DNA of 64,000 nt from Thermohalobaculum sp965247385 (GTDB lineage Bacteria; Pseudomonadota; Alphaproteobacteria; Rhodobacterales; Rhodobacteraceae): positions 372,001 to 436,000 of the forward strand of contig CBDFHG010000002.1 in assembly GCA_965247385.1 (NCBI GenBank), read 5' to 3'. The notes under the pieces were generated by a model. The model ran no database searches and had not been told where the DNA came from. It saw only the letters and a program-made list of their open reading frames with translations. Made by a program: the position numbers and the translations under genes. Shown here one piece after another: positions 8,481-16,337 of this stretch (the first letter of the stretch is position 1; the number at the start of each line of letters is the position of its first letter).

Positions 8481-9425
8481 AGAGCCCGATTTACAAGTTG
8501 ATGAGCGATATCGGTAGGTTGTGATTCACCGTCTTTGACGAGAAGATGGAGGATCGAATGCCCAGGGCCGATACCGCTCGTGTTGAGCATAGACGGGATT
8601 GCACGCGCTATCCAGGCGATTTGACCGACCGCGAGTGGACGCTGATTGCGCCACTTCTGCCGCCCGCCCGGCGCGGTGGCCGAGCGAGGACATCGGACCT
8701 CCGCGCGGTCACGGATGCGATCTTCCATATCGGGATCAGCGGCTGTCAGTGGCGGATGCTGCCGAAGGATTTCCCGCCGGTCTCGACGGTCCGGGGCTAT
8801 GTCTGCGCGTGGCGCAACGCTGGCCTGTGGCAGACGATCAACCATCTGCTGGTTGCCGGCACGCGCAAGCTGGAAGGCCGAGAAGCCAGCCCCCCATTAT
8901 CATACAGGCGGCGGGTGTGATCGACAGCCAGAGCATGAAAACGACCGAGAGTGGAGGGGTTTGCGGCTATGACGCCGGGAAAAGGGTCAAGGGCCGCACG
9001 CGCCACATCGTCACCGACACACTTGGCCTGATGCTGTTCGCCGTGATCCATGCCACCGATATTCAGGACCGCGACGGGGCGCCGGACGTGCCCGGGGCCA
9101 TCCGGTATCGCTTCCCCCGGCTTCGCCACGTCTTCGCCGGCGGCGGCTATGCCGGGGAGAAACCGAGGTCCGCGCTCAAGCGCCACGGCGACTGGACCAT
9201 TGAGATCATCAAGCGGTCCGACACCGCCAGCGGTTTCGAGGTCTTGCCCCGCCGCCGGGTGGTCGAGCGCACCTTCGCCTGGCTCGGGCGCTGCCGCAGG
9301 CTGGCAAAGGATTGCGATGCATCCATCGAAAGCTCGACAGCCTGGGCCTTCATCGCAAGCATCAAGCTGATGACCCGAAGGCTCGCAAGGTATTGCCATG
9401 TCTCATGAACTTTTGAATCTGGAAA
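8481..9425 (+). mobile_element. IS5-family (IS427-type) element nested in IS1595
   Basis: Comparison with the uninterrupted copy at 428-460 places the insertion after TCGTCT (ending about 8479) and before CAAGATCG (about 9426). The ends are imperfect inverted repeats: the left CCGATTTACAAGTTGATGAG resembles the complement of the right CTCATGAACTTTTGAATCTGG. Size about 945 bp is larger than a typical IS427-group element by little. Exact ends and target duplication cannot be fixed by eye. Confidence 0.7.
8546..9408 (+). pseudogene. IS5-family (IS427-type) transposase, two frames, catalytic Asp lost
   Basis: The first frame (8546-8920) encodes the N-terminal domain: DLTDREWTLIAPLLPPARRG, then GCQWRMLPKDFPP and VRGYVCAWRNAGLW. 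The second frame, entered around a run of six C near 8891-8896, carries VIDSQSMKTTESGG (first catalytic Asp), KRVKGRTRHIVTDTLGL, and RRVVERTFAWLGR (Glu). Two-frame organisation with a slippery run is normal for this group. The second Asp normally lies in an ADGGYAG motif; here it reads AGGGYAG (9139-9159 region), so the active site is probably dead. Confidence 0.75.
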
Positions 9426-9935
9426 CAAGATCGTTTGATCGAGCATTTTGTGTCTGGATCGACGGCGCTTACAGCGGCCAGTCTGTATGGCGTGAACCGC
9501 AAGACAGCCGGTTACTCTTTCCACCTTCCGCGTAAGATGATTGCCTTGGAACCGGAGGCTGAGAGCGCAGCGATGTTCGGGGGTGAAATTGAAGTGGACG
9601 AGAGATACTTCGGCGGCAAGCGCAAGGCCAAGCGTGGTCGGGGTGCGGTTGGAAAAATCCCTGTATTCGGCCTGTTGAAGCGGGGTGGGGCGCGGTATAC
9701 GCAAAGATTATTGCCAATGCCTCAAGCGCAACATTAATACCAATCATTGGCATCGAGAATTTCTGGAGCCAGGCAAAACGTCATATGCGCAAATTCAACG
9801 GTGTTCCGAAGGCCCAATTCGGCCTGTATTTGAAGGAATGTGAGTGGCGTTTTAACAACAGTGACCCATCAATCCAATTATACCAAATAAGACAATGGTT
9901 AAGCGGCATCTAAGGTAGTTATCTGGGTCAGCCCC

Positions 9936-10099
9936 CAGAAATTTATCCAAGTCATTGACACGTCGAGACCCCTGCATAAGGCCCAATATGGATCGGGGTT
10001 TCAACCGAACATGCGAATTGGCGTGATAATTTGCTCCGCCTCAGCGGTTATCCGGTGATTTTGACCGCTATTCGGGGAATTTCCGGAATTTTGCCGCAC
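9936..10099. other. Spacer between the IS1595 relic and the second IS5-type element
   Basis: It holds CAAGTCATTGACA at 9948-9960, repeated exactly at 11101-11113 on the other side of the next transposase. Otherwise only short palindromic-looking bits such as TTCGGGGAATTTCCGGAATT are seen near 10070; no gene. Confidence 0.35.
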
Positions 10100-11048
10100 T
10101 TATCCTATGGGGACCGGTTCTCGAATGCCATATAGCGTGAGGAATTTGGCACCTTTGCGGATGTTGCTCGCCATCGCTGCCAGGCCATAGAACGCCAGGG
10201 TCCTGTCCAATCCCATGAACCGCGTCCGGGCCAGGCCATACAACCGCTCCTTGTACGTGGCGAACGGGCGCTCCGCGCCGCTGCGGGTTACAGCGATTTC
10301 CTTGTTGCGCTCATGATCGCCCGCCGACAGGGGATGGTTGCGGTAGCCCTTGCGTTGAACACGACCGGAAATTCCAAACCGGGCCAGCTTGTCGCGGGTC
10401 TCAGCCGAACTGCAGGGCGCGGCGGCGTAAAGCTCGTTCTCATCACCCGGCAGCAGGGTGTCACGCTCCCGGCTGTCATGCACATTGCCCGGCGTCACCG
10501 TCTGGCGATGAATAAAGCCATCCTCATCAACACCCGTATGCACACTGTAGCCATAGGTGGACTTCAGCTTGCCACGGCTGTCCTGCTTAACGTGCCAACC
10601 CGCTTCCCCGTCCTTCGTCGGGTTGACCCGGCCCTCAGCCATGATGATATGCTGGGCCTCTAATTGCCGGTTGACCTCGCCCAGTAACTTCTCCCACAAA
10701 TCGCGGTCCACAAGCTGCTGGCGAAAACGCCCCAACGTGGTCGCATCAGGAATGTCGGACGATAACCTCAAGGCGGCAGAAACGGCGAAACAGAAGGTCC
10801 CGCGCCAGACTGGAAGCAAGTTGTTGGTCCGACAGTTTATACCAGATACCCGGCAGAAGACTGCGCAGCAGGGTCAGCAGCGGGTAGCTCGGGCAGCCCG
10901 TCTCCGAGGCATATATTTCGTCCATCAAGGCTTCAAGCTCAGTCCAGTCCAAGACCGCTTCGGTGTCGTCCAGAGCATGTAATGACGGGTGATCAAGCAC
11001 TGTGCTGCAAACGAACAACGCAGGCTGGGTTTCAAAGGGTTTTCTCAT
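10100..11048 (-). pseudogene. IS5-family (IS1031/ISL2-like) transposase, frameshifted
   Basis: On the minus strand the N-terminal part (11048 to about 10780) reads DHPSLHALDDTEAVLDWTEL, YPLLTLLRSLLPGIWYKLSD and RDLLFRRFC. A one-base frameshift near 10775-10790 then moves to a second frame reading DIPDATTLGRFRQQLVDRDL, EVNRQLEAQ, GKLKSTYGYSVHTGVDEDGF and ERPFATYKERLYGLARTRF. Restoring the frame gives a normal-length IS5-type enzyme. The segment expected as YADSAYSSAETRD reads YAAAPCSSAETRD, so the second catalytic Asp is also lost. This relic lies between fabH and ihfA and, with the IS1595/IS5 pair, splits the ancestral operon. Confidence 0.75.
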
Positions 11049-11113
11049 GCCGGAAATAGAGCAAATCCTGGCTCAGTGTGGAATAGTTATCCAGAGGCAT
11101 CAAGTCATTGACA

Positions 11114-11143
11114 TTGACTCGTTTTCCTAACTTCCGTTACAAT
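11114..11143 (+). promoter_or_regulatory. Putative sigma-70 promoter of ihfA-merR
   Basis: TTGACT (11114-11119) and TACAAT (11138-11143) are separated by 18 bases. They lie 55 bases upstream of the ihfA start and just inside the right border of the insertion-sequence block. This would give ihfA-merR its own promoter now that the genes are cut off from plsX-fabH. Confidence 0.5.
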
Positions 11144-11197
11144 CACGACCACTGCATGTGAATTTTGTGTAAAATAATGGAAGGGGGGTTTCGGACG

Positions 11198-11500
11198 ATG
11201 ACGGGCAATACGTTGACGCGATCCGACCTGAGCGAGGCAGTCTATCGAGAGATCGGATTGTCCAGAAATGAGTCCGCCAAAATGGTGGAAACGGTTCTGG
11301 CGAGGATATCCACTTCCTTGGTAAAGGGCGAGGATGTAAAGATTTCTTCGTTCGGTACCTTCGCCGTGCGCGATAAGGGCGCACGCATGGGACGCAATCC
11401 GAAAACGGGTGAAGAAGCCCCGATCGCTCCGCGCCGTGTGCTGGTTTTCCGCGCGTCCCATATCATGAAGAACAGAGTCAATAGCGGAGGTGCCGCGTGA
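11198..11500 (+). CDS. ihfA: Integration host factor subunit alpha
   Basis: A 100-residue HU/IHF-family DNA-bending protein. The start at 11198 (MTGNTLTRSDLSEAVYREIG) fits the family; an upstream ATG in frame would add unlikely residues. Conserved features: VKISSFGTFAVRDKGARMGR (beta-arm base), then NPKTGEEAPIAPRRVLVFR and ASHIMKNRVN. The intercalating Pro is in the PKTGEEAPI arm. Its partner HimD/IhfB is not in the window. The stop TGA at 11498-11500 overlaps the ATG of merR by one base. Confidence 0.96.
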   Translation: MTGNTLTRSDLSEAVYREIGLSRNESAKMVETVLARISTSLVKGEDVKISSFGTFAVRDKGARMGRNPKTGEEAPIAPRRVLVFRASHIMKNRVNSGGAA

Positions 11501-11991
11501 TGGCTGTTACTGCTGAGTCGCTCGCGGGTAGCTCGGTAAAATCCCCCGATGCTTTTCGCACGATCAGCGAAGTTTCCGGCGATCTGAGTCTCCCGCAACA
11601 TGTTCTTCGGTTCTGGGAGACCCGTTTTGCACAGATAAAACCGATGAAACGCGGTGGTGGCCGGCGGCTTTACCGCCCTGACCATGTTGCCCTGCTGCGT
11701 GGCATCAAGGCGCTGCTCTATGATGACGGCATGACCATCAAGGGCGTGCAGAAGGTTCTGCGCGAGAAAGGCACGAAGACCGTGATTGCCCGCGGCAACG
11801 CCAATGCGGAACTGACGCTGGAGAGCCCGGTCCCGGCTGCCGAGGCGTCCCGGCGTTTGTCGGCGCTGAAGGAAAGGGTCGCGGCGGAACACACGGTCAG
11901 TTCGGCGGATGCCGGAGGGACCGTCGATCCGGCGAAAATCCGCGCCAGCATTTCACGCCTTGAGGCGCTGTTGGAGCGGCTCGAGAGGTAA
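11500..11991 (+). CDS. MerR-family transcriptional regulator
   Basis: A 163-residue regulator with an N-terminal winged helix: FRTISEVSGDLSLPQHVLRF, then WETRFAQIKPMKRGGGRRLY and RPDHVALLRGIKALLYDDGM. A C-terminal helical stretch follows (LEALLERLER). It is the alphaproteobacterial MerR-like protein that nearly always follows ihfA; its target is unknown to me. The ATG at 11500 shares its A with the ihfA stop and has GGAGG about nine bases upstream. A GTG three bases earlier is also in frame. Confidence 0.9.
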   Translation: MAVTAESLAGSSVKSPDAFRTISEVSGDLSLPQHVLRFWETRFAQIKPMKRGGGRRLYRPDHVALLRGIKALLYDDGMTIKGVQKVLREKGTKTVIARGNANAELTLESPVPAAEASRRLSALKERVAAEHTVSSADAGGTVDPAKIRASISRLEALLERLER

Positions 11992-12022
11992 TCTTTCCCG
12001 CATAGTGAGATTTTTGGGGAAG

Positions 12023-12055
12023 GCGGGCTCCGCATAGCGGGGCCCGCTACCGTTT
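12023..12055 (+). terminator. Putative terminator after ihfA-merR
   Basis: GCGGGC (12023-12028) pairs with GCCCGC (12042-12047) across a loop, followed by CTACCGTTTT. It lies about 30 bases after the merR stop and before the tRNA-Pro promoter. Confidence 0.5.
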
Positions 12056-12096
12056 TGGGGCGCACCACGGAGCTGTTGCGGCAACCCGGATTTCCG

Positions 12097-12124
12097 TTGC
12101 ACTGGGCGCGGGACACGCTATAAT
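12097..12124 (+). promoter_or_regulatory. Promoter of tRNA-Pro
   Basis: TTGCAC (12097-12102) and a perfect TATAAT (12119-12124) with a 16-base spacer, ending 14 bases before the first base of the tRNA. A GCGC-rich stretch lies between the two boxes and a CGCCCCGCC stretch follows the -10 box, as in stringently controlled stable-RNA promoters. Confidence 0.7.
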
Positions 12125-12138
12125 CGCCCCGCCTTTGT

Positions 12139-12215
12139 CGGGCCGTAGCGCAGCTTGGTAGCGCGCTTGCATGGGGCGCAAGAGGTCGTGAGTTCGAATC
12201 TCGCCGGCCCGACCA
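12139..12215 (+). tRNA. tRNA-Pro (anticodon GGG)
   Basis: A 77-base cloverleaf. The acceptor arms CGGGCCG (12139-12145) and CGGCCCG (12205-12211) pair fully; the D stem is GCGC/GCGC; the anticodon stem CTTGC/GCAAG encloses the loop ATGGGGC, giving anticodon GGG. The T arm is GTGAG-TTCGAAT-CTCGC. ACCA (12212-12215) encodes the discriminator and the CCA end. Reads CCC (and possibly CCU) codons. Confidence 0.97.
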
Positions 12216-12220
12216 ATATC

Positions 12221-12257
12221 AGACGCCAGCGGCGGCGCTGCTGGCGTCTTTTGTTTT
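12221..12257 (+). terminator. Rho-independent terminator after tRNA-Pro
   Basis: AGACGCCAGC (12221-12230) pairs perfectly with GCTGGCGTCT (12240-12249) across a nine-base loop, followed by TTTTGTTTT. It starts five bases after the CCA end of the tRNA and ends 12 bases before the dcd start, so dcd needs a promoter within or beyond this region or read-through. Confidence 0.85.
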
Positions 12258-12269
12258 GGGGAGCAGGCC

Positions 12270-13379
12270 ATGATGAACGATAAGAAACAAGGCGTAATCC
12301 CCTCGCAGGGCCTGCGCGCGATGATCGCGCGGGGTGAAATCGCCGCCGCTGAGACGCTGCAGGCGGAACAGGTGCAACCTGCCAGCCTCGACCTGCGGCT
12401 GGGCCAGCAGGCCTGGCGAGTGCGGGCAAGTTTTCTCTCAGGCAAGGATCGCAGCGTCGAACTTCGGCTGGCGGATTTTGCCATGCACGAGATTGATCTG
12501 AGCGCCGGTGCGGTGCTGGAGACCGGTTGCGTCTATGTGGTCGAGCTGGCCGAATCGCTGGCTCTGCCCGGCGATGTCGCCGCCGCAGCGAATGCCAAGA
12601 GTTCGACCGGGCGGCTCGATCTGTTGACCCGGCTGATCACCGACCGTTCGATCGAGTTCGACCGGGTCGAGGCGGGCTATGCCGGGCCGCTCTATGTCGA
12701 GATCAGCCCGCTTACCTTCTCGGTGCTGGTGCGATCGGGGATGCGCCTGAACCAGATCCGCTTCCACCGAGGCGAAGCCAAGATTGATGACACCGACCTG
12801 CGCGCGCTGAATGTTCGCGAGCCGCTGGTCGATGGCGACGCCATGATCGACGGTGGTTTGGGGTTCTCCGTCGATCTGACCCCACGCGGGACCGATGGCA
12901 TCGTCGGCTGGCGGGCGCGGCGCCATTCCGGGCTGATCGACCTCGCCCTGGTGGACCATTACGATCCGGCCGAGTTCTGGGAGCCGATCCGCCCGGGGCG
13001 TCAGGGGGTGGTCATTCTCGATCCCGGCGCCTTCTACATCCTGGTCAGCCGCGAGGCGGTCAACATACCGCCGGAAACCGCCGCCGAGATGGTGCCCTAC
13101 ATGGCCATCGCAGGCGAGTTCCGGGTTCACTACGCGGGCTTTTTCGACCCCGGTTTCGGCCACCCCACAACGGGCGGCGCAGGCTCGCGCGGGGTGCTGG
13201 AGGTGCGCTGCTACGAGGCCCCCTTCGCGCTGGAGCACGGCCAGATGGTCGGCCGCCTGGTCTATGAGCGGATGGCGGAGGCGCCGGACATGCTTTACGG
13301 CGCTGGAATCGGCTCGAACTACCAGGGCCAGGAGTTGCGGCTGGCGAAGAATTTTCGCACTGTCGCTTCATCGCGATGA
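12270..13379 (+). CDS. dcd: 2'-deoxycytidine 5'-triphosphate deaminase (long alphaproteobacterial type)
   Basis: A 369-residue protein about twice the length of the E. coli enzyme, as is usual for the alphaproteobacterial DCD family. It deaminates dCTP to dUTP for thymidylate supply. The N-terminal half has PASLDLRLGQQAWRV and the active-site-like block NAKSSTGRLDLLTRLI followed by YAGPLYVEISPL, which matches the trimeric dUTPase/dCTP deaminase fold. The second half repeats the fold in weaker form (GVVILDPGAFYILVSREAVN, AGEFRVHYAGFFDPGFGH). Two ATGs occur at 12270 and 12273 after GGGAG. The stop overlaps the ATG of the SH3 gene (ATGA). A fragment of a second copy of its 3' end lies at about 13790. 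Confidence 0.9.
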   Translation: MMNDKKQGVIPSQGLRAMIARGEIAAAETLQAEQVQPASLDLRLGQQAWRVRASFLSGKDRSVELRLADFAMHEIDLSAGAVLETGCVYVVELAESLALPGDVAAAANAKSSTGRLDLLTRLITDRSIEFDRVEAGYAGPLYVEISPLTFSVLVRSGMRLNQIRFHRGEAKIDDTDLRALNVREPLVDGDAMIDGGLGFSVDLTPRGTDGIVGWRARRHSGLIDLALVDHYDPAEFWEPIRPGRQGVVILDPGAFYILVSREAVNIPPETAAEMVPYMAIAGEFRVHYAGFFDPGFGHPTTGGAGSRGVLEVRCYEAPFALEHGQMVGRLVYERMAEAPDMLYGAGIGSNYQGQELRLAKNFRTVASSR

Positions 13380-13735
13380 CAATCCGGGTCGTTCAGATCG
13401 CCCGTGCCGCCAGCTACGCAAACCCGATCAAGGTGACGAAAGGGCAGCGTGTCACCCTGATTGGGCGCGAGGATATCTGGGACGGTCATCGGTGGTTTTG
13501 GGCGGTTTCCGACGATGGTCGCGAAGGATGGGTACCCGATAACTACATCACCAGAACCGCCAATAATCCGGTCGCCTGTTGTGACTATTCAGCATTCGAA
13601 CTCACCTGTTCCGCCGGAGAAACCGTCGAGTTCCTCAGCCAGACACATGGCTGGGTCTGGTGCCGCAAAAGCGACGGTAGCGAAGGTTGGTTGCCACTGA
13701 AAAACCTGTGCGAGCGAGGTGATGGCATCGGCTGA
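13376..13735 (+). CDS. Tandem SH3-domain protein
   Basis: A 119-residue protein made of two bacterial SH3-like units: residues about 2-58 (KVTKGQRVTLIGREDIWDGH, then GREGWVPDNYI) and 65-113 (FELTCSAGETVEFLSQTHGW, then GSEGWLPLKNL). No signal peptide, so it is probably cytoplasmic. The start codon overlaps the dcd stop by four bases, which indicates translational coupling. Function unknown; similar small SH3 proteins in other bacteria are thought to bind proline-rich or peptide ligands. Confidence 0.75.
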   Translation: MTIRVVQIARAASYANPIKVTKGQRVTLIGREDIWDGHRWFWAVSDDGREGWVPDNYITRTANNPVACCDYSAFELTCSAGETVEFLSQTHGWVWCRKSDGSEGWLPLKNLCERGDGIG

Positions 13736-13789
13736 TCGCTCGTGATCCAAGGCGTTTTTTGCGATAGCCTTTCGGCAGCGTTAGGTGGA

Positions 13790-13860
13790 GATCACCGGAC
13801 GTGCTCTACGGCGCTGGGATCGGCTCGAATTACCAGACCTATCAGCCCGTTGACGAAGTC
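13790..13860 (+). pseudogene. Relic of a second dcd 3' end
   Basis: From about 13796 the text CGGACGTGCTCTACGGCGCT and the following 18 bases copy the end of dcd (13287-13325) with only a few base differences, and translate as DVLYGAGIGSNYQ versus DMLYGAGIGSNYQ in dcd. The match stops there and the rest is unrelated. It looks like the residue of a duplication or recombination with a diverged dcd copy, truncated close to an IS1380 relic. Confidence 0.7.
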
Positions 13861-13913
13861 GGCACTGGACGCGAGCGGCCTGGTCTGATTCTTTGATGTT
13901 CTGATTTGACCGG

Positions 13914-14358
13914 GTGGTGGCCAAAGTCGAATGGCACCCCGGCGAGCTGTTTCCCCGTGTCGGGTTCATCGTCACCAACCTGTCGCGACCGGCCGAGCGG
14001 GTGACATTGTTCTACAATCAGCGGGGCAAAGCGGGGCAGTACATCAAGGAAGGCAAGAACGCGATCAAATGGACGCGGCTGTCGTGTCGCAGGTTCCGCG
14101 ACAACGCCGTGCGGCTGCAGCTTCACGCCCTCGCCTGCAATCTCGCCACCTTCATGCGGAGGCTGGCTTTGCCGAAGGAGGTCGAGCACTGGTCGCTGAC
14201 CACACTGCGGGAGAAGTTGGTAAAGATCGCTGCCAAGGTGGTCAGCCATGGCCGCTACGTCACGTTCCAATTGGCCGAGGTGGCGGCCGGCGAGGGAACT
14301 GTTCCGGAAAATCTTGAGCCTGATTGATGATCTGCGACCAGGACCCGCCCCGGCGTAG
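13914..14358 (+). pseudogene. IS1380-family transposase, C-terminal fragment
   Basis: VVAKVEWHPGELFPRVGFIV, NQRGKAGQYIKEGKNAIKWT and RLSCRRFRDNAVRLQLHALA form the C-terminal part of a typical IS1380 DDE transposase, ending with VVSHGRYVTFQLAEVA. One base too many near 14290 shifts the frame; in the other frame the true tail continues PARELFRKILSLIDDLRPGP to a TAG near 14358. The N-terminal two thirds and the left end are missing. It belongs to another IS1380 subgroup than the complete copy at 36164. Confidence 0.85.
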
Positions 14359-14847
14359 GCCGGGGACATCGACAGCGAGGTGAAAACGACAGCAGGGGTG
14401 TGTCCGAATGGCGGCAAATCCGGCCAAATGGCCTTCCAACCGAGGGCTGATCGCCAAAATCAAGCCATCGGATGGCGGCAAAGGGAATACAGTTCCCTCA
14501 ACGGGGGTACGGGGGGTACGGGGGGTATGATCTCCACAAACCTGGAAGTCATCCGGGAAATGTCGGTTCAGGGCTGCGTGAGCGGAGACCGAGGAGACCA
14601 TCGGGGGTACAACACGGTGCTGCGGAGCTCATATCATTGATTTCATTACACAAAAGTATTAACGGGTCGATTTCCAGCGTGGGCAGGAACGCAGCCTGCG
14701 AGAGGGCAATTCTGCACACCGGCAGAGCCTCCGCTGCCATACCCAACCTGTGGCTCCTACTTTTTCTTAAAATTCAACATGTCAAGTCCTGAAACACGCG
14801 TGATGCCGCCCGGCAACGGCCATATCGTGCAGCGCGCAGGGTGCAGC
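14359..14847. other. Intergenic stretch with a G-rich tandem repeat
   Basis: Almost 490 bases between the IS1380 relic and scpB with no protein-like frame. The only structure is GGGGGTAC repeated three times in imperfect form at about 14503-14528 (units of nine bases with five or six G). It could form a quadruplex on the plus strand. Confidence 0.45.
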
Positions 14848-15522
14848 CTATTCCGCCTCCTCGGCGAACATATCCTCGATATCCCCGTCCATATCCTCCA
14901 ATCCGTCGTCCTCCACATCCCCCGCCGGGGGCGTCGATTCCAGCAGGCCCGCCTCGCGCAGTTCCTTGATGCCGGGCAGGTCGCGGGCACTTCCCAGGCC
15001 AAAATGGTCGAGGAAGGCGGCGGTGGTGACGAATGTGATCGGACGGCCCGGGGTCTCGCGGCGGCGCCCCAGCCGGATCCATTCCAGGTCGAGCAGGATA
15101 TCGATGGTGCCGCGCGACAATGAGACGCCGCGGATTTCCTCGATTTCGACCCGGGTCGCCGGCTGGTGATAGGCGATGATCGCCAGGGTCTCGATGGCGG
15201 CGCGGCTGAGCTTGCGGGTCTCTCGTGCCTCGCGGCGCATCAGGAAACCGAGATCGGGTGCCGTTCGCAACGCCCAGCCGGGGTCGATCTTGGCCACCGC
15301 GACGCCCCGCCCGGTGTAGCGCTCGCGCAGCAGCGCCAATGCAGCACCGGCGTCGGAACCATGGGGCATCCGCTCGCCGATCTGGGCCAGGCTCAGCGGC
15401 TCGGCGCTGGCGAACAGGATTGCCTCGACCATGCGCTCTTGTTCGGACAGCGACGGTGCGTCAAACAACGACTCGGCGCCGGTCGACCCGCCGGGGACCT
15501 CCGCTTTGACGGCTTTACTCAC
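14848..15522 (-). CDS. scpB: Segregation and condensation protein B
   Basis: A 224-residue ScpB. It binds the SMC-kleisin complex that condenses the chromosome. Features: EQERMVEAILFASAEPLSLA, the two winged helices with KLSRAAIETLAIIAYHQPAT and RVEIEEIRGVSLSRGTIDIL, then ETPGRPITFVTTAAFLDHFG and DLPGIKELREAGLL. The C-terminus is acidic. The start ATG overlaps the scpA stop by four bases. In many Rhodobacterales tatA follows; here the gene ends at the relic region. Confidence 0.95.
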   Translation of the reverse strand: MSKAVKAEVPGGSTGAESLFDAPSLSEQERMVEAILFASAEPLSLAQIGERMPHGSDAGAALALLRERYTGRGVAVAKIDPGWALRTAPDLGFLMRREARETRKLSRAAIETLAIIAYHQPATRVEIEEIRGVSLSRGTIDILLDLEWIRLGRRRETPGRPITFVTTAAFLDHFGLGSARDLPGIKELREAGLLESTPPAGDVEDDGLEDMDGDIEDMFAEEAE

Positions 15523-16337
15523 TTGTCGGCCCCGACGGTTTGCGGCGTGCGCAGATAGATCGGTGCGAAGGTTTTCTCCTGCCGGATCTCGACTTGACCC
15601 AGCTTGGCCAACTCCAGCGAGGCAGCAAAGGTGCTGGCGATTGCGCTGCGCCGCTTGGCTGGCTCCAGCGCCCAGCCCTCGGGCAGGAACGAGGCCAGTT
15701 GCCCCCAGTCCATCGCTACGCCCAACAATTTCTTCAACCGCTCCAGCGCCTGATTCATCGAGAAGATGGCGCTGCGGTCGATACTCAGAGGGCGATATTC
15801 GTCACGGGTCTTCACCCGGGCGTAGCCGCGCAGCAGGTCGGAGAGCGACGCGGTCCATTCGGTCCGGCGCTTCACCGAGACGGATTCGCACATGCCGCGA
15901 ACAAAGAAGTCGCGGTTGAGCTGGTCGCGGCCCATCAGTTGCGCCGCAACCCGGCGCATCGCTTCCAACCGTTCGAGTTGGAACGCCAGATGCGCTGCAA
16001 GTTCGTCGCCCGACGGCTCGCCGTCGTCGTGCGGCGGAGGCAGCAGCAGGCGCGATTTCAGATAGGCCAGCCAGGCCGCCATCACCAGATAGTCGGCGGC
16101 CAGCTCGAGGCGCAACTGCTTGGCCTCGGTCACGAAAGCCAGGTACTGCTCGGCCAATTGCAGAACCGAGATCTTGCGCAGGTCCACCTTCTGGGCGCGG
16201 GCCAGCATCAACAGCAGGTCCAGTGGCCCCTCAAAGCCATCGACGCTGACGCTGAGGGAGGTCGCCTTGACCTCGACCTCGTCGCGGGGCGGTGTGTCGA
16301 ACGGTTGGGTTTCGAATTCCAGAGTATCTTCAGGCAT
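15519..16337 (-). CDS. scpA: Segregation and condensation protein A (kleisin)
   Basis: A 272-residue ScpA kleisin bridging the SMC heads. N-terminal motif FEGPLDLLLMLARAQKVDLR with KISVLQLAEQYLAFV; the middle is LAADYLVMAAWLAYLKSRLL followed by LLPPP, typical of the family; the C-terminal winged helix contains RSAIASTFAASLELAKLGQV. It overlaps nagZ upstream by eight bases (start 16337, nagZ stop 16330) and scpB downstream by four, so nagZ-scpA-scpB are coupled. Confidence 0.95.
   Translation of the reverse strand: MPEDTLEFETQPFDTPPRDEVEVKATSLSVSVDGFEGPLDLLLMLARAQKVDLRKISVLQLAEQYLAFVTEAKQLRLELAADYLVMAAWLAYLKSRLLLPPPHDDGEPSGDELAAHLAFQLERLEAMRRVAAQLMGRDQLNRDFFVRGMCESVSVKRRTEWTASLSDLLRGYARVKTRDEYRPLSIDRSAIFSMNQALERLKKLLGVAMDWGQLASFLPEGWALEPAKRRSAIASTFAASLELAKLGQVEIRQEKTFAPIYLRTPQTVGADK

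Larger units (their letters stand above)
8454..9913 (+). pseudogene. IS1595-family transposase, interrupted and decayed
   Basis: The start MEAMRRSRL matches the copy at 428. After the IS5 insertion it resumes with QDRLIEHFVSGSTALTAASL, GVNRKTAGYSF, and GEIEVDERYFGGKRKAKRGR, which carries the first catalytic Asp (EVDERYFGG). Near 9694 a one-base lesion moves the frame to KIIANASSATLIPIIG. The text then jumps directly to IENFWSQAKRHMRKFNGVPK, so about 45 codons containing the second Asp are deleted. It ends ECEWRFNNSDP...QWLSGI with TAA at 9911-9913. Confidence 0.75.
8419..9935 (+). mobile_element. IS1595-family element, interrupted by an IS5 element
   Basis: Both termini are present: GGGGCTGACCCAGATGACT at the left (8419-8437) and its near-perfect inverted copy at the right (9917-9935). 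The flanking octamers are CGGAAATC and CAGAAATT, possibly a decayed 8-bp duplication. The transposase gene starts at 8454 and is interrupted after about nine codons by roughly 945 bases of IS5-type DNA; it resumes at about 9426. Later it carries a frameshift and a deletion of the catalytic centre. It is therefore an immobile relic. Confidence 0.8.

Noticed and set aside
14640..14760. Possible promoter or phage attachment near TTTCATTACACAAAAGT
   Set aside because: Only a short A+T-rich patch; no repeat, integrase or tRNA is nearby.
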